From IMG/VR virus record IMGVR_UViG_3300005590_000025, positions 1-38,632 of that record: a DNA stretch of 38,632 nucleotides; one strand, written 5' to 3'. The position numbers were made by a program, and so were the translations under genes. Numbering within the stretch: position 1 is the first letter of the stretch; each line of letters opens with the position of its first letter. Below, piece by piece: positions 29,772 through 37,671 of this stretch. The DNA is from a virus. The notes below the pieces were generated by a model that searched no databases, was not told the origin of the DNA, and saw nothing but the letters and a program-made list of their open reading frames with translations.

Positions 29772-30156
29772 TAAGTAACCATTGATGATAGAAAGACATA
29801 TTAGCTAGTTACATAGCCTAAATAGTAACAAGTAAAACAGTCTAAATAGCTAAAATAGATATCACAATCACTCACCCACAACCCCATTATGTTAGTTCCA
29901 CGTGGAACAACTGGTACATTCCCTTGCTAATCAATAGCTTATGCTCAACCTGCCATGCAGCTATGGGCAAAGGGGGGAGCGCATGGGTTATCTCAGGGGG
30001 ACTTGGGCTTGTAGATATCACCTAATTACACGTACCAGAAATAGCCTTTATAACCACTTACTAATATAGAATAATCCCTTATAAATCAAAGGTAAAATGA
30101 GGTTGTTCCACCGTATGGATACCGATAAGGATGCCCAAATAACAGTTATATGAGGT
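29772..30156. other. Intergenic control region with short repeats and a parS-type palindrome
   Basis: About 385 bases without a convincing gene. Around 29814-29858 are three related 11-12-base elements (TAGCCTAAATAG, AGTCTAAATAG, AGCTAAAATAG). The parS-type palindrome is at 29895-29908. A G-rich run (AAAGGGGGGAGCGC) lies near 29968. This could be a replication, packaging or segregation region; no protein-coding frame stands out. Confidence 0.45.
29895..29908. promoter_or_regulatory. parS-type palindrome
   Basis: GTTCCACGTGGAAC is a perfect 14-base palindrome, and with the following A it matches 15 of 16 positions of TGTTCCACGTGGAACA, the chromosomal ParB-binding parS form used in Pseudomonas and relatives. 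The phage encodes no ParB that I can see. It may recruit host ParB, or be an unrelated operator. Confidence 0.5.
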
Positions 30157-30228
30157 GTGGCCTAAGCATTGCTGGTGATGTCCGGTATGTGACACCGGGG
30201 GAAGCGGGTTCGAATCTCGCAGGCCACC
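30157..30228 (+). tRNA. tRNA-His(GUG)-like element
   Basis: A cloverleaf can be drawn. The acceptor GTGGCCT/AGGCCAC is 7 perfect pairs. The D-arm is GCAT/ATGT with GG in the loop. The anticodon arm CCGGT-ATGTGAC-ACCGG has anticodon GTG. The T-arm is GCGGG-TTCGAAT-CTCGC. Oddities: position 8 is A rather than T, position 14 is T rather than A, base 26 is missing, the residue before the acceptor is T instead of the G-1 that bacterial tRNA-His needs, and CCA is not encoded. It may be a functional but divergent tRNA, a tRNA-like element, or a remnant. Confidence 0.6.
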
Positions 30229-30230
30229 CC

Positions 30231-30239
30231 TGATATAAT
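30231..30239 (+). promoter_or_regulatory. Extended -10 promoter, late operon candidate
   Basis: TGATATAAT is a perfect extended -10 (TGn-TATAAT) three bases after the tRNA-like element and about 36 bases before the first late gene. No good -35 is present at 17 bases, which is usual for extended -10 or antiterminator-dependent promoters. Confidence 0.5.
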
Positions 30240-30274
30240 TCACGAGAGTGATTTTTCCAACCAGGAGAGATGAG

Positions 30275-30514
30275 ATGAAAAGACGTAATTTTATAAAAGG
30301 TTTACTAGGGGTTGCTGCTGTTCCAGTAGTTGCAAAGTTAAGCGCAATGAGTTCTTACGATTACACCCCAAGAATAATAGCTAAAGAGGCACTGGCTCAA
30401 TATAAGGAGCCTATCCTTTTAACCCCTGAAGAAGTCACCAGAGAAGCATTGAAGATGCTTGAGCATAATATGGAGAAGAATATCTTTTTTAAGGGAAATA
30501 AATTGCTTAGATGA
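30275..30514 (+). CDS. Twin-arginine signal protein with coat-arm-like motifs
   Basis: A 79-residue protein. The ATG at 30275 follows AGGAGA at proper spacing. MKRRNFIKGLLGVAAVPVVA is a Tat signal (RRNFIK, then a mildly hydrophobic segment). After it come two tandem elements, TPRIIAKEAL (31-40) and LTPEEVTREALKMLEHNM (49-66). Both resemble the start of this phage's own coat protein, LTPDIITKEALTILHNN (9-25); the first has 8 of 10 identical residues to coat 10-19. The tail is basic. It opens the late operon and overlaps the next gene by ATGA. Function unknown. Confidence 0.6.
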   Translation: MKRRNFIKGLLGVAAVPVVAKLSAMSSYDYTPRIIAKEALAQYKEPILLTPEEVTREALKMLEHNMEKNIFFKGNKLLR

Positions 30515-31239
30515 ACAAGCTAACCGACCTAAGCGATCCAGCGTACAAGATGAGTGCGCCGAGTCGTGATCCACGTAATGTAACGGGATATTACCAGTGG
30601 GCCAATACGCCGGTAGCTCAAAGGGGTTGGACTGGAAGGAATGTTCATCGTGGTGTTACTGATGTTGAGCCGATGCCTGAATATGAAAGGGCTATGGAGC
30701 ATCCTCTTATGAGAAAGGGATTTAAACCACAATACGATGTCTACGTTCCGCCCAATTACGATCCGTTGAATATGGGTGCTAGGACGAGGATGTGGGGTGC
30801 TACCTTACCTTCGGGAAGTAACTGGCGTGAGATGACCGAACGTACTTCTGGTATGGATGAGAAGGCGGCTAAGGCTTTATATAAATATTTGAGTGAAGGA
30901 GAGATGTCGGATGAGGATCGTTCTAATCTCAAGTATTCAGATCAGACGGCTTACTTTAATCAGGCGGTGCAAAGTCAAAACAGACCTCAGACGGTAGGTC
31001 ATGAAGGAACTCATCGAGCTATTTATGAGTTAGCGGATAATGTTTGGGGGCCGGGTTATATTGATAATAAAACGAATATGTTGATGACGAGAGTAATGGA
31101 TTATAAATATGGAAATAAAGCCGCAAGAAAGTCTGCAGTTGAGTGGATCAAGGGTCTTTCTCCAGATAAAACTTTAGAGGGTGGGGTTAAGTATGCCATG
31201 CCTTTAATTGAAGAACTCGTCCAATCCATCAATGACTGA
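30511..31239 (+). CDS. Putative zinc metalloprotease-like protein (HEGTH)
   Basis: A 242-residue protein with H164-E-G-T-H168 in the helix-like context TVGHEGTHRAIYELADNVWG, the HEXXH signature of gluzincin/metzincin-type peptidases. A third ligand is not obvious, though acidic residues follow at a fitting distance. The N-terminal ~110 residues are Pro/Tyr-rich without a signal peptide. It sits between the Tat-signal gene and the large terminase gene, where P22-type phages normally have no gene. It could process a virion protein, act in the host envelope or act in lysis; this is inference. Confidence 0.5.
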   Translation: MNKLTDLSDPAYKMSAPSRDPRNVTGYYQWANTPVAQRGWTGRNVHRGVTDVEPMPEYERAMEHPLMRKGFKPQYDVYVPPNYDPLNMGARTRMWGATLPSGSNWREMTERTSGMDEKAAKALYKYLSEGEMSDEDRSNLKYSDQTAYFNQAVQSQNRPQTVGHEGTHRAIYELADNVWGPGYIDNKTNMLMTRVMDYKYGNKAARKSAVEWIKGLSPDKTLEGGVKYAMPLIEELVQSIND

Positions 31240-32761
31240 TCCCAAGGCAAGAAAGCTTGAGTTACTGAGAAAGAAACAAAGTTTAATCAAGTTCAATAAA
31301 TTAAAGTATTACGATCCCTATCCGTTCCAGGTTGAATTCCACAACGATGAGGATAAGAGGAAGGGATTAAGGGCAGGGAATCAGATTGGAAAAACCATCT
31401 GTGGTACGGTTCAAGATGCTTTTGACTTAACGGGTCTTTATCCTGACTGGTACAAAGGTCATAGATTTGAAAAGCCAGTAAATATCGTTTGTGGTTCGAT
31501 TAACAACGACAAGACAAGAGATTTACTTCAAAAAGCCCTCTGTGGTGATCCTGTCGATAAATTTAATACTTTGGGGACGGGGTGGTTGCCAAAGAACTGT
31601 CTCGACAAGAATAAAATCTCGTTAAAAAGAGGTGTTACAGACGCCTTCACCCATATAAAAGTAAAACACCATACCAATGGTGTATTTGATGGCTGGTCTA
31701 ATCTAAGTTTTTCCTCGTATGAGAGTGGAAAAGAGGCATGGATGGGCGATACCGTTGATGTTTATCATGGTGACGAAGAACCCCCAATGGACATATTGGG
31801 TCAGATGGGTCGTGGCTGTATCGCCTCCAAAGGCTTTATTAGACTGACGTGGACGCCGGAGAACGGACGTACTGATGTTGTAATAAAGGTTGAGAATGAA
31901 TGGAGTTTACACACCGCTGAGTGGAAGGACGCCTCTGGTGAAGACTTTACTTATGAATTTGAAGATGGTGAGTCTATAGAATTTGACAAGGTAGAGACTT
32001 TATTTGGCAAAACCGGTCATATCACCCGGGAAACCATAACCCAGGCGGAAAAGGACAATCTGCCCTATATGATGAAGATGCGGATGAAAGGTATCCCTGT
32101 CATGGGAACCGGACTTGTCTTCACCCATCAAGAGCAAAAGTACAAAACTGATCCTATTCCAATCCCCGATCATTGGCCGAGGTTAGACGCGATAGATTTT
32201 GGTGGACTTTCATCGACTTCACATCCGACTGCTTTCGTAAGACTAGCCCACGACCTTGAGACAGATACGATTTATATCTATGACGGTTTTAGAGTAATAG
32301 GAAAAGAAATCCCCGAAGTTGCTGCTCAGATCGTAATGAAACCCCATACTCATTTAGTGCCGGTTGAATGGCCTCACGACGGTAATAAAACCTTGGGACA
32401 GGGTGGTACGACTAAGGAACAGTATATGTCTGCGGGAGTGAATATGTTGAGAAATCACTTTACTAATCCCCCTGAAGAATACAAAGAAGAGGGTACGGGT
32501 GGAATTCAGATCCTTCCCGGCGTTACCGAGATGTCCGCTAGGATGAATGATGGTCGTTTAAAGGTATTTTCAACGGTATTGGATTTTTTCGATGAGGTCA
32601 GGAACTATCACATGAAAGATGGAAAGATTGTTGATAGAGAAGATGACTTCATGGCCGCCAGCCGCGTGGGTGTGATGGGTATCCGCCATGCCATTCCGGT
32701 TAATTACGAACCCGTCACCCTTAATCATAATAACGAAAATGTAGGCTTTATGTGGTCATGA
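31232..32761 (+). CDS. terL: Terminase large subunit
   Basis: A 509-residue protein from the ATG at 31232, which overlaps the previous stop. Walker A is GNQIGKT (49-55) in the context GLRAGNQIGKTICG. Walker B is VDVYHGDEE with D181-E182-E183. The C-terminal nuclease has an acidic start, DAIDFGG (D322), and a late DDFMAASR element. This motor-nuclease packages DNA into procapsids; the P22-like portal, coat and tail genes suggest headful packaging. An in-frame upstream TTG (31208) is less likely as start. Confidence 0.9.
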   Translation: MTDPKARKLELLRKKQSLIKFNKLKYYDPYPFQVEFHNDEDKRKGLRAGNQIGKTICGTVQDAFDLTGLYPDWYKGHRFEKPVNIVCGSINNDKTRDLLQKALCGDPVDKFNTLGTGWLPKNCLDKNKISLKRGVTDAFTHIKVKHHTNGVFDGWSNLSFSSYESGKEAWMGDTVDVYHGDEEPPMDILGQMGRGCIASKGFIRLTWTPENGRTDVVIKVENEWSLHTAEWKDASGEDFTYEFEDGESIEFDKVETLFGKTGHITRETITQAEKDNLPYMMKMRMKGIPVMGTGLVFTHQEQKYKTDPIPIPDHWPRLDAIDFGGLSSTSHPTAFVRLAHDLETDTIYIYDGFRVIGKEIPEVAAQIVMKPHTHLVPVEWPHDGNKTLGQGGTTKEQYMSAGVNMLRNHFTNPPEEYKEEGTGGIQILPGVTEMSARMNDGRLKVFSTVLDFFDEVRNYHMKDGKIVDREDDFMAASRVGVMGIRHAIPVNYEPVTLNHNNENVGFMWS

Positions 32762-34716
32762 AAGATGATGATTTATTAAAAGAGGCGCGTAAACGCTTTA
32801 GGATTGCCTACGAAGCAGAAGCCAGCAACCGCGAATTAGCTCTGGATGATATTAATTTCCGTCACGGTGATCAGTGGGAAGAAGGTGCTCGACAAAAGCG
32901 AGTGCGCGAAGAGCGCCCTATTCTTACAGTAAATAAACTGGAGCAAAGGGTCGATCAGGTTACGGGTGATCAGCGCATGAACCGTATGGGCGTAATTGTG
33001 CGTCCTTTAGACGTTACCGAAAGTAACGGACGTTTTAATCAAGCCGAAGTCATAACGGGGATTATCAAGAATATCGAAGCCGTTTCTAATGCGAAGACGG
33101 CTTATGATACAGCTTTTGATCATGCGGTAGGGCATGGTTTTGGCTACTGGCGATTAATTACTAAATATAATGATGATGACTCGTTCGACCAGGATATTCG
33201 GATTAAGCGAATCAACAATTCAATGCGGGTATATCTCGATCCTTCTGCAGAAGAAGTCACTAAAAAGGATGCCATGTGGGGCTTTATCACCCAGATGGTT
33301 GATGAAGATGACTATCCCGGTGCTGACTGGGAAATGAACAGAGGCGAAGAGCGTCAACTCTGGGAAGAAGGTGATAAGGTAAGGATTGCCGAATACTTCC
33401 GCAGAGTTCCTATGAAAGCGATTCTTTGGCTGATGGGCGGAAAGGTAGTAAGAGTTAAAGACGACACGATGGATATCCGTGACGAACTGAAAGAATCTGG
33501 TGCAGAACCGGAAAAAGAACGTACTGTAGACACCTATAAAGTTGAGTGGTACAAATTAGGCTGTACAGAAGTTTTTAAAAGAGGCGATTTCCCTTCAAAA
33601 TATATCCCGATCATTCCTTGTTACGGTAAGGAATTAAACGTAAGAGGTAAGACCTATTATCGGGGGGTGATTCGGTACGCCAAAGACGCGCAGAGAATCT
33701 ATAATTATACGAGAACGGCGAGTGTCGAACAGACCGCGTTAGCCCCTAAAGCCCCGTGGGTGATGGAAGAAGGCCAACTAGGTTCACATAAGAAAGATTG
33801 GGAAACGGCCAATACAAAGAATCTATCTGTACTCGTATATAAACATGTTCCAGGTGTGCCAAAGCCGGAGCGTCAGCCACCACCACAACCCTCATCGGGT
33901 TGGTTAACTGAGTCCGGTATTGCCGATCAGGACATAGATGCTTCCAGTGGGATGTACAAAGCCTCTCTAGGAGCGCCTTCAAACGAAAGGTCTGGTAAGG
34001 CGATTAACGCGCGTAAGATCGAGGGTGATGTAGGTACTTATCATTTCCACGATAACAGAGCTTTATCGCTACAGCACTCTTACGAAGTGCTGGTTGATAT
34101 GATCCCGCGTGTTTATGACACGAAAAGAATCGTAAGAATCAAAACCCCTGAAGACCAGGAAGAAATGGTCACAGTTAACAACGCCATATTTGATGATGAA
34201 TCAAATAAATGGGTCAATGTCTATGATTTGTCGGTGGGTAAGTATGAAATAGCCATTGATGTAGGTGCTTCTTATACCACTCAAAGACAGCAGGCTTCAG
34301 AGTCGATGATGGAACTGATTCAGTACGCCCCAAGTCTTGCGCCGAGAATCCTCGACCTGATAGCGAAGAACCTCGACTGGCCTGGGGCTGATGATATCGC
34401 CGCAAGATTGCAAGACAAGCGTCCTACTCAGGAGCAGATGCAGCAAGCCGTTATGCAGGCCGTACAAGAAGCCTTGAATAATGAGAATTTAAAAGTCGAT
34501 AAGTACAAAGCAAGAACCGACAGGATTAAAGCTATTGGTGATATTGAGGACAAGGGCGACAAGATTAGCGTTGAATTACTCAAGCTTCTCGCCGAAGAAG
34601 ATATAAGAGATGAGGAAATCCTTGTTCGAGCAACAGAAATCATCCGGCAGGCAGGTGAGATAGAAACACCCATTGAGCCTGTTGCACAACCACAGAATCC
34701 CCCACCAGTCCAATAG
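32758..34716 (+). CDS. Portal protein, P22-like
   Basis: A 652-residue protein (P22 gp1 is 725). It starts MKDDDLLKEARKRFRIAYEA, with EASNRELALDDINFRHGDQW and the typical VNKLEQRVDQVTGDQRMNR segment of P22-type portals. The C-terminal part is a long helical, Gln-rich barrel-like region ending in a Pro-rich tail. It lies directly after terL with an ATGA overlap. It forms the dodecameric DNA channel at one vertex. A GTG at 32752 is an alternative start. Confidence 0.88.
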   Translation: MKDDDLLKEARKRFRIAYEAEASNRELALDDINFRHGDQWEEGARQKRVREERPILTVNKLEQRVDQVTGDQRMNRMGVIVRPLDVTESNGRFNQAEVITGIIKNIEAVSNAKTAYDTAFDHAVGHGFGYWRLITKYNDDDSFDQDIRIKRINNSMRVYLDPSAEEVTKKDAMWGFITQMVDEDDYPGADWEMNRGEERQLWEEGDKVRIAEYFRRVPMKAILWLMGGKVVRVKDDTMDIRDELKESGAEPEKERTVDTYKVEWYKLGCTEVFKRGDFPSKYIPIIPCYGKELNVRGKTYYRGVIRYAKDAQRIYNYTRTASVEQTALAPKAPWVMEEGQLGSHKKDWETANTKNLSVLVYKHVPGVPKPERQPPPQPSSGWLTESGIADQDIDASSGMYKASLGAPSNERSGKAINARKIEGDVGTYHFHDNRALSLQHSYEVLVDMIPRVYDTKRIVRIKTPEDQEEMVTVNNAIFDDESNKWVNVYDLSVGKYEIAIDVGASYTTQRQQASESMMELIQYAPSLAPRILDLIAKNLDWPGADDIAARLQDKRPTQEQMQQAVMQAVQEALNNENLKVDKYKARTDRIKAIGDIEDKGDKISVELLKLLAEEDIRDEEILVRATEIIRQAGEIETPIEPVAQPQNPPPVQ

Positions 34717-34724
34717 AGGATATT

Positions 34725-35540
34725 ATGTCAGAGCAGTCTGAAGACCTTCAAGAAGAGGTCGATACCACTGAAGAAGCCCCTCAAGTCGAGGAGGAGTCTT
34801 TACAAGCCAGTGAAGAAACTGGCGAGGAAGTTGTTGAAACAACAGAAAAGAAATCACGTAGTCAGAACGCAAAACAACGATTGCGCCGAAAGCTCCATAA
34901 TGAGCAGCAGGCAAGGTTTGAAGCAGAAGAACGTGCTAGAAAACTAGAAGATAAATTCACCAACATCGAGCAAAAGCTCGACAAGGTGATTAACCCCCCT
35001 CCATTGAGGCCAAGCAGGGTTGATTATGAAACAGAAGAAAGCTATGAAGATGCGCTTTTTGAATGGAGAGATTCTTCGAGAAATTCGTCACCAGTGAATG
35101 AGCCGGTCAATGCAGGAACGAGCGAGCCACAAAGGCAGGAAATGCGCGATCCTGTATCACCAGAAGTTCATAAGAACTGGGATAATCAGATGGCAGATGC
35201 CGCTGATAAGTACGATGATTTTGAAGATAAACTTATTTCCATTCCAAGGGAGTCCATGACTGAACCCATGACGTTTGCAATTATGGAATCGGATAAAGGC
35301 GGCGAGGTCGCATACTTTCTTGGTGACAACCATGCAGAGGCAGCGCGTATTGCACGCCTTCCTTTTGCTTCACAGATTCGAGAAATCGACAAGATTGCGA
35401 ATCGTTTTAAACCTAAACAATCAAGCGCACCGGAGCCAATCACCCCAACGAAAGGCGGTGATTCAGGGATTACTGATCCCTCGAAAATGTCTACGAAACA
35501 ATACATGGAATTTAGGCGCAAGCAGGGAATGCCTTATTAA
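34725..35540 (+). CDS. Scaffolding protein
   Basis: A 271-residue protein between portal and coat genes, the scaffold position. The N-terminal ~45 residues are very acidic (EDLQEEVDTTEEAPQVEEES), followed by a basic coiled-coil region (QNAKQRLRRKLHNEQQARFE). The C-terminus ends with a small charged helix (MSTKQYMEFRRKQGMPY), which resembles the coat-binding helix-turn-helix at the end of P22 scaffold. GAGG precedes the ATG. It would guide assembly and leave before DNA packaging. Confidence 0.8.
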   Translation: MSEQSEDLQEEVDTTEEAPQVEEESLQASEETGEEVVETTEKKSRSQNAKQRLRRKLHNEQQARFEAEERARKLEDKFTNIEQKLDKVINPPPLRPSRVDYETEESYEDALFEWRDSSRNSSPVNEPVNAGTSEPQRQEMRDPVSPEVHKNWDNQMADAADKYDDFEDKLISIPRESMTEPMTFAIMESDKGGEVAYFLGDNHAEAARIARLPFASQIREIDKIANRFKPKQSSAPEPITPTKGGDSGITDPSKMSTKQYMEFRRKQGMPY

Positions 35541-35552
35541 GGAGGGCCAATC

Positions 35553-36812
35553 ATGGCTACAGCAACAAATAGTGCGTTAACCCCCGACATTATCACGAAA
35601 GAGGCGTTAACGATTCTTCATAATAACATTGTGTTTTGTCGCAATGTAAACCGTCAGTATGACAACTCCAATACTTTGGGTGGTCAGAAAAACAGCGGTG
35701 CTATCCGTATTCGCTTACCTAACAAGTACGTTACCAATACAGGTGCAGCACTTGCTACGGGTGACACGATTGATACCGTTGAGCAGGCCGTAACTTTGAC
35801 AGTGGGTACTCAGCGTCACGTTGACACCTCGTTCCTCACCGAAGAGCTGACCAATGACATTGATACGTTCTCTGAACGAATCCTTGCGCCTGGTATTTCG
35901 GTTCTTGCCTCAATGTTCGATTATGACATGATGGCAATGGCCTATGCAGGTGTTGGTAATTCGGTGGGTACACAAGGCACTACTCCGGCAACGGCTAAGG
36001 TCTTACTGGATGCTCACAAGAAGATGAGCCATGCAGCTACACCAATGAGTCAACGCTACGCTACTGTTGACCCAAATGCGAATGCGGGTCTTGTCGATGG
36101 CCTGAAAGGACTGTTCAATGCTCAGAGCTTGATTGCCGAGAACTATCGTTCTGGACTGATGGCTGATAACCAGCTCGGTTTCAGGGAACTTGCAATGAGT
36201 CAGTCAGTTCCGGTGCATACCAATGGTACACGTCTGGATACTGATACTTTTGCAGTTGATGGCGATACCATTGCAACTCCGTCTGCCGGTGCCCAGTCTA
36301 TCGTCGTTGATGGTGTAAACGGTACAGAAACAATCACTGCGGGTGAGGTATTCACCATTGCTGGTTGTTACGCTTGTAATCCAGAGACTAAACAGTCAAC
36401 GGGTGAGCTTTATCAGTTCGTTGTGTTAAATGACGAAACCGCCGCTGGTAATCAGTGGACTATTGATATCGCCAATCCGATCTATGCTGCTGATGCAGAA
36501 GGTCTGCAGAACGTAGTGGGTGCAACCTACGCTGCTGCTGTTGTTGATGGCTCTACTGTTACCTTCGTGGGTACTGCAAGCGGAACAGGGCCGCAAAGCC
36601 TTGCCTACCATAAGGACTCTTTCGTAGTTGGCACAACCGACCTCGAAATGCCTAATGGTGTTCACTTTGCTTCTCGTCAGGTACTAGATGGTATCTCAAT
36701 GCGTATTGTTCGTCAGTATCGAATAGATTCTGATGACATCCCATGTCGTATTGACCTGCTGTACGGTGGAGTTGTAGCTCGTGGCGAAACCGCTTGCCGG
36801 ATATGGGGGTAA
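35553..36812 (+). CDS. Major coat protein, P22-like
   Basis: A 419-residue protein (P22 gp5 is 430), with AAGGAGG upstream. It starts MATATNSALTPDIITKEALT, then ILHNNIVFCRNVNRQYDN, the characteristic N-terminal arm of P22-type HK97-fold coat proteins. The central insertion region is beta-rich with DGVNGTETITAGEVFTIAG, as in the I-domain-containing group. The C-terminal part (DIPCRIDLLYGGVVARGETA) also matches the family. It lies directly after the scaffold gene and is followed by a small beta protein and a terminator. Confidence 0.92.
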   Translation: MATATNSALTPDIITKEALTILHNNIVFCRNVNRQYDNSNTLGGQKNSGAIRIRLPNKYVTNTGAALATGDTIDTVEQAVTLTVGTQRHVDTSFLTEELTNDIDTFSERILAPGISVLASMFDYDMMAMAYAGVGNSVGTQGTTPATAKVLLDAHKKMSHAATPMSQRYATVDPNANAGLVDGLKGLFNAQSLIAENYRSGLMADNQLGFRELAMSQSVPVHTNGTRLDTDTFAVDGDTIATPSAGAQSIVVDGVNGTETITAGEVFTIAGCYACNPETKQSTGELYQFVVLNDETAAGNQWTIDIANPIYAADAEGLQNVVGATYAAAVVDGSTVTFVGTASGTGPQSLAYHKDSFVVGTTDLEMPNGVHFASRQVLDGISMRIVRQYRIDSDDIPCRIDLLYGGVVARGETACRIWG

Positions 36813-36815
36813 GTC

Positions 36816-37130
36816 ATGAGTAATATACTCACTGGTAACATTACCGAGATGGGTTTGATCACTGTAACGTATGATGCCGCTTCTCAGGCTGCAAATGACA
36901 CTGACGAAGATACCGTCACTGTCAGCGGTGTGAAAATTGGTGACTATGTTGCACTGGCGGCACCCGCCCATACTGACGGTATTGGTATCTGTGACTGTCG
37001 AGTGACAGCCGACGATACCTTGTCTATTACGTGGACTAACCCAACAGCAGGTGCAGTCAACCGAGATCCGGCTGACTTCCTGTTATTCTGGGCAAGACCG
37101 GACGCGACTAAAACCGCAACAGGCACTTAA
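36816..37130 (+). CDS. Small coat-adjacent beta protein, possible decoration protein
   Basis: A 104-residue protein, four bases after the coat stop. The sequence (GVKIGDYVALAAPAHTDGIG, then DCRVTADDTLSITWTNPTAG) is beta-sandwich-like and belongs to a small family found right after coat genes in many podoviruses and siphoviruses. A decoration or head-stabilising role is inferred. It is followed by a strong terminator. Confidence 0.65.
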   Translation: MSNILTGNITEMGLITVTYDAASQAANDTDEDTVTVSGVKIGDYVALAAPAHTDGIGICDCRVTADDTLSITWTNPTAGAVNRDPADFLLFWARPDATKTATGT

Positions 37131-37133
37131 CTG

Positions 37134-37159
37134 AAGGGGGCGAAAGCCCCTTTCTTTTT
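37134..37159 (+). terminator. Strong Rho-independent terminator
   Basis: AAGGGGGC-GAAA-GCCCCTTT forms an 8-base-pair stem with a GAAA tetraloop and is followed by CTTTTT. It lies just after the coat-adjacent gene and may set the high ratio of coat to downstream tail genes, with partial read-through. Confidence 0.9.
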
Positions 37160-37168
37160 GGAGAGAAT

Positions 37169-37510
37169 ATGATTCAACCGCTATCAGACAGAATAGTTGT
37201 CAAACCCATTGAAAGTTCAGAATACTCAAAAGCGGGTATTTACACAGACAGGGCGAAAACAACATTCAATCAAATGGTAGGAGATTATCAGGTTACGACT
37301 GGACACGTAGTTGCAGTTGGCCCTGGTGAATACAACAAGAAAGGCAATCGCAGGCCGGTTGATGTGCCCATTGGTGCTATTGTCGCATTTAGTGATTCAT
37401 GTGGACGAACGGTGGAAATTGAGGGTGAAGAGTATCTAATGATACGCGAGCCATCAGTTGCATTCTTTATGGAAGAAGCCCTTGAAGTAGAACACGTTTA
37501 CAAGGACTAA
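37169..37510 (+). CDS. GroES-like co-chaperonin
   Basis: A 113-residue protein. The N-terminus IQPLSDRIVVKPIESSEYSK matches the GroES strand (IRPLxDRVVVKRxExE). A long mobile-loop-type insert (AGIYTDRAKTTFNQMVGDYQ) follows. Then come TTGHVVAVGPGEY and VPIGAIVAFSD, and EEYLMIREPSVAFFME near the end, the standard GroES order. It is slightly longer than E. coli GroES (97). It probably works with host GroEL to fold the coat protein or another late protein, as T4 gp31 does. GGAGAGAAT precedes its ATG. Confidence 0.85.
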   Translation: MIQPLSDRIVVKPIESSEYSKAGIYTDRAKTTFNQMVGDYQVTTGHVVAVGPGEYNKKGNRRPVDVPIGAIVAFSDSCGRTVEIEGEEYLMIREPSVAFFMEEALEVEHVYKD

Positions 37511-37512
37511 TC

Positions 37513-37671
37513 ATGATTAACGAAAAAAGACGATGGTTACGCTCAATAAAAGATCCGGTGGGCAGGATCTTTGAAGTTGGTGAAGATGTCCCAGAAGGAT
37601 GGGCCAGACATCCACCAAAGCCAAAGAAAAAGCGCGCCTACAAGAAAAGAATCAAAAAGGCTGAAGAATGA
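37513..37671 (+). CDS. Small basic head-tail-region protein
   Basis: A 52-residue protein. MINEKRRWLRSIKDPVGRIF, then EVGEDVPEGW, and a Lys/Arg-rich end (KPKKKRAYKKRIKKAEE). The motif VGxxFEVGExVPEGW occurs in small phage proteins near head genes. The very basic tail suggests DNA or portal contact. It is coupled by ATGA to the next gene. Confidence 0.6.
   Translation: MINEKRRWLRSIKDPVGRIFEVGEDVPEGWARHPPKPKKKRAYKKRIKKAEE

Noticed and set aside
30157-30228. Attachment site (attP) at the tRNA-like element
   Set aside because: No integrase or excisionase is found in the window, so there is no support beyond the tRNA-like form itself.
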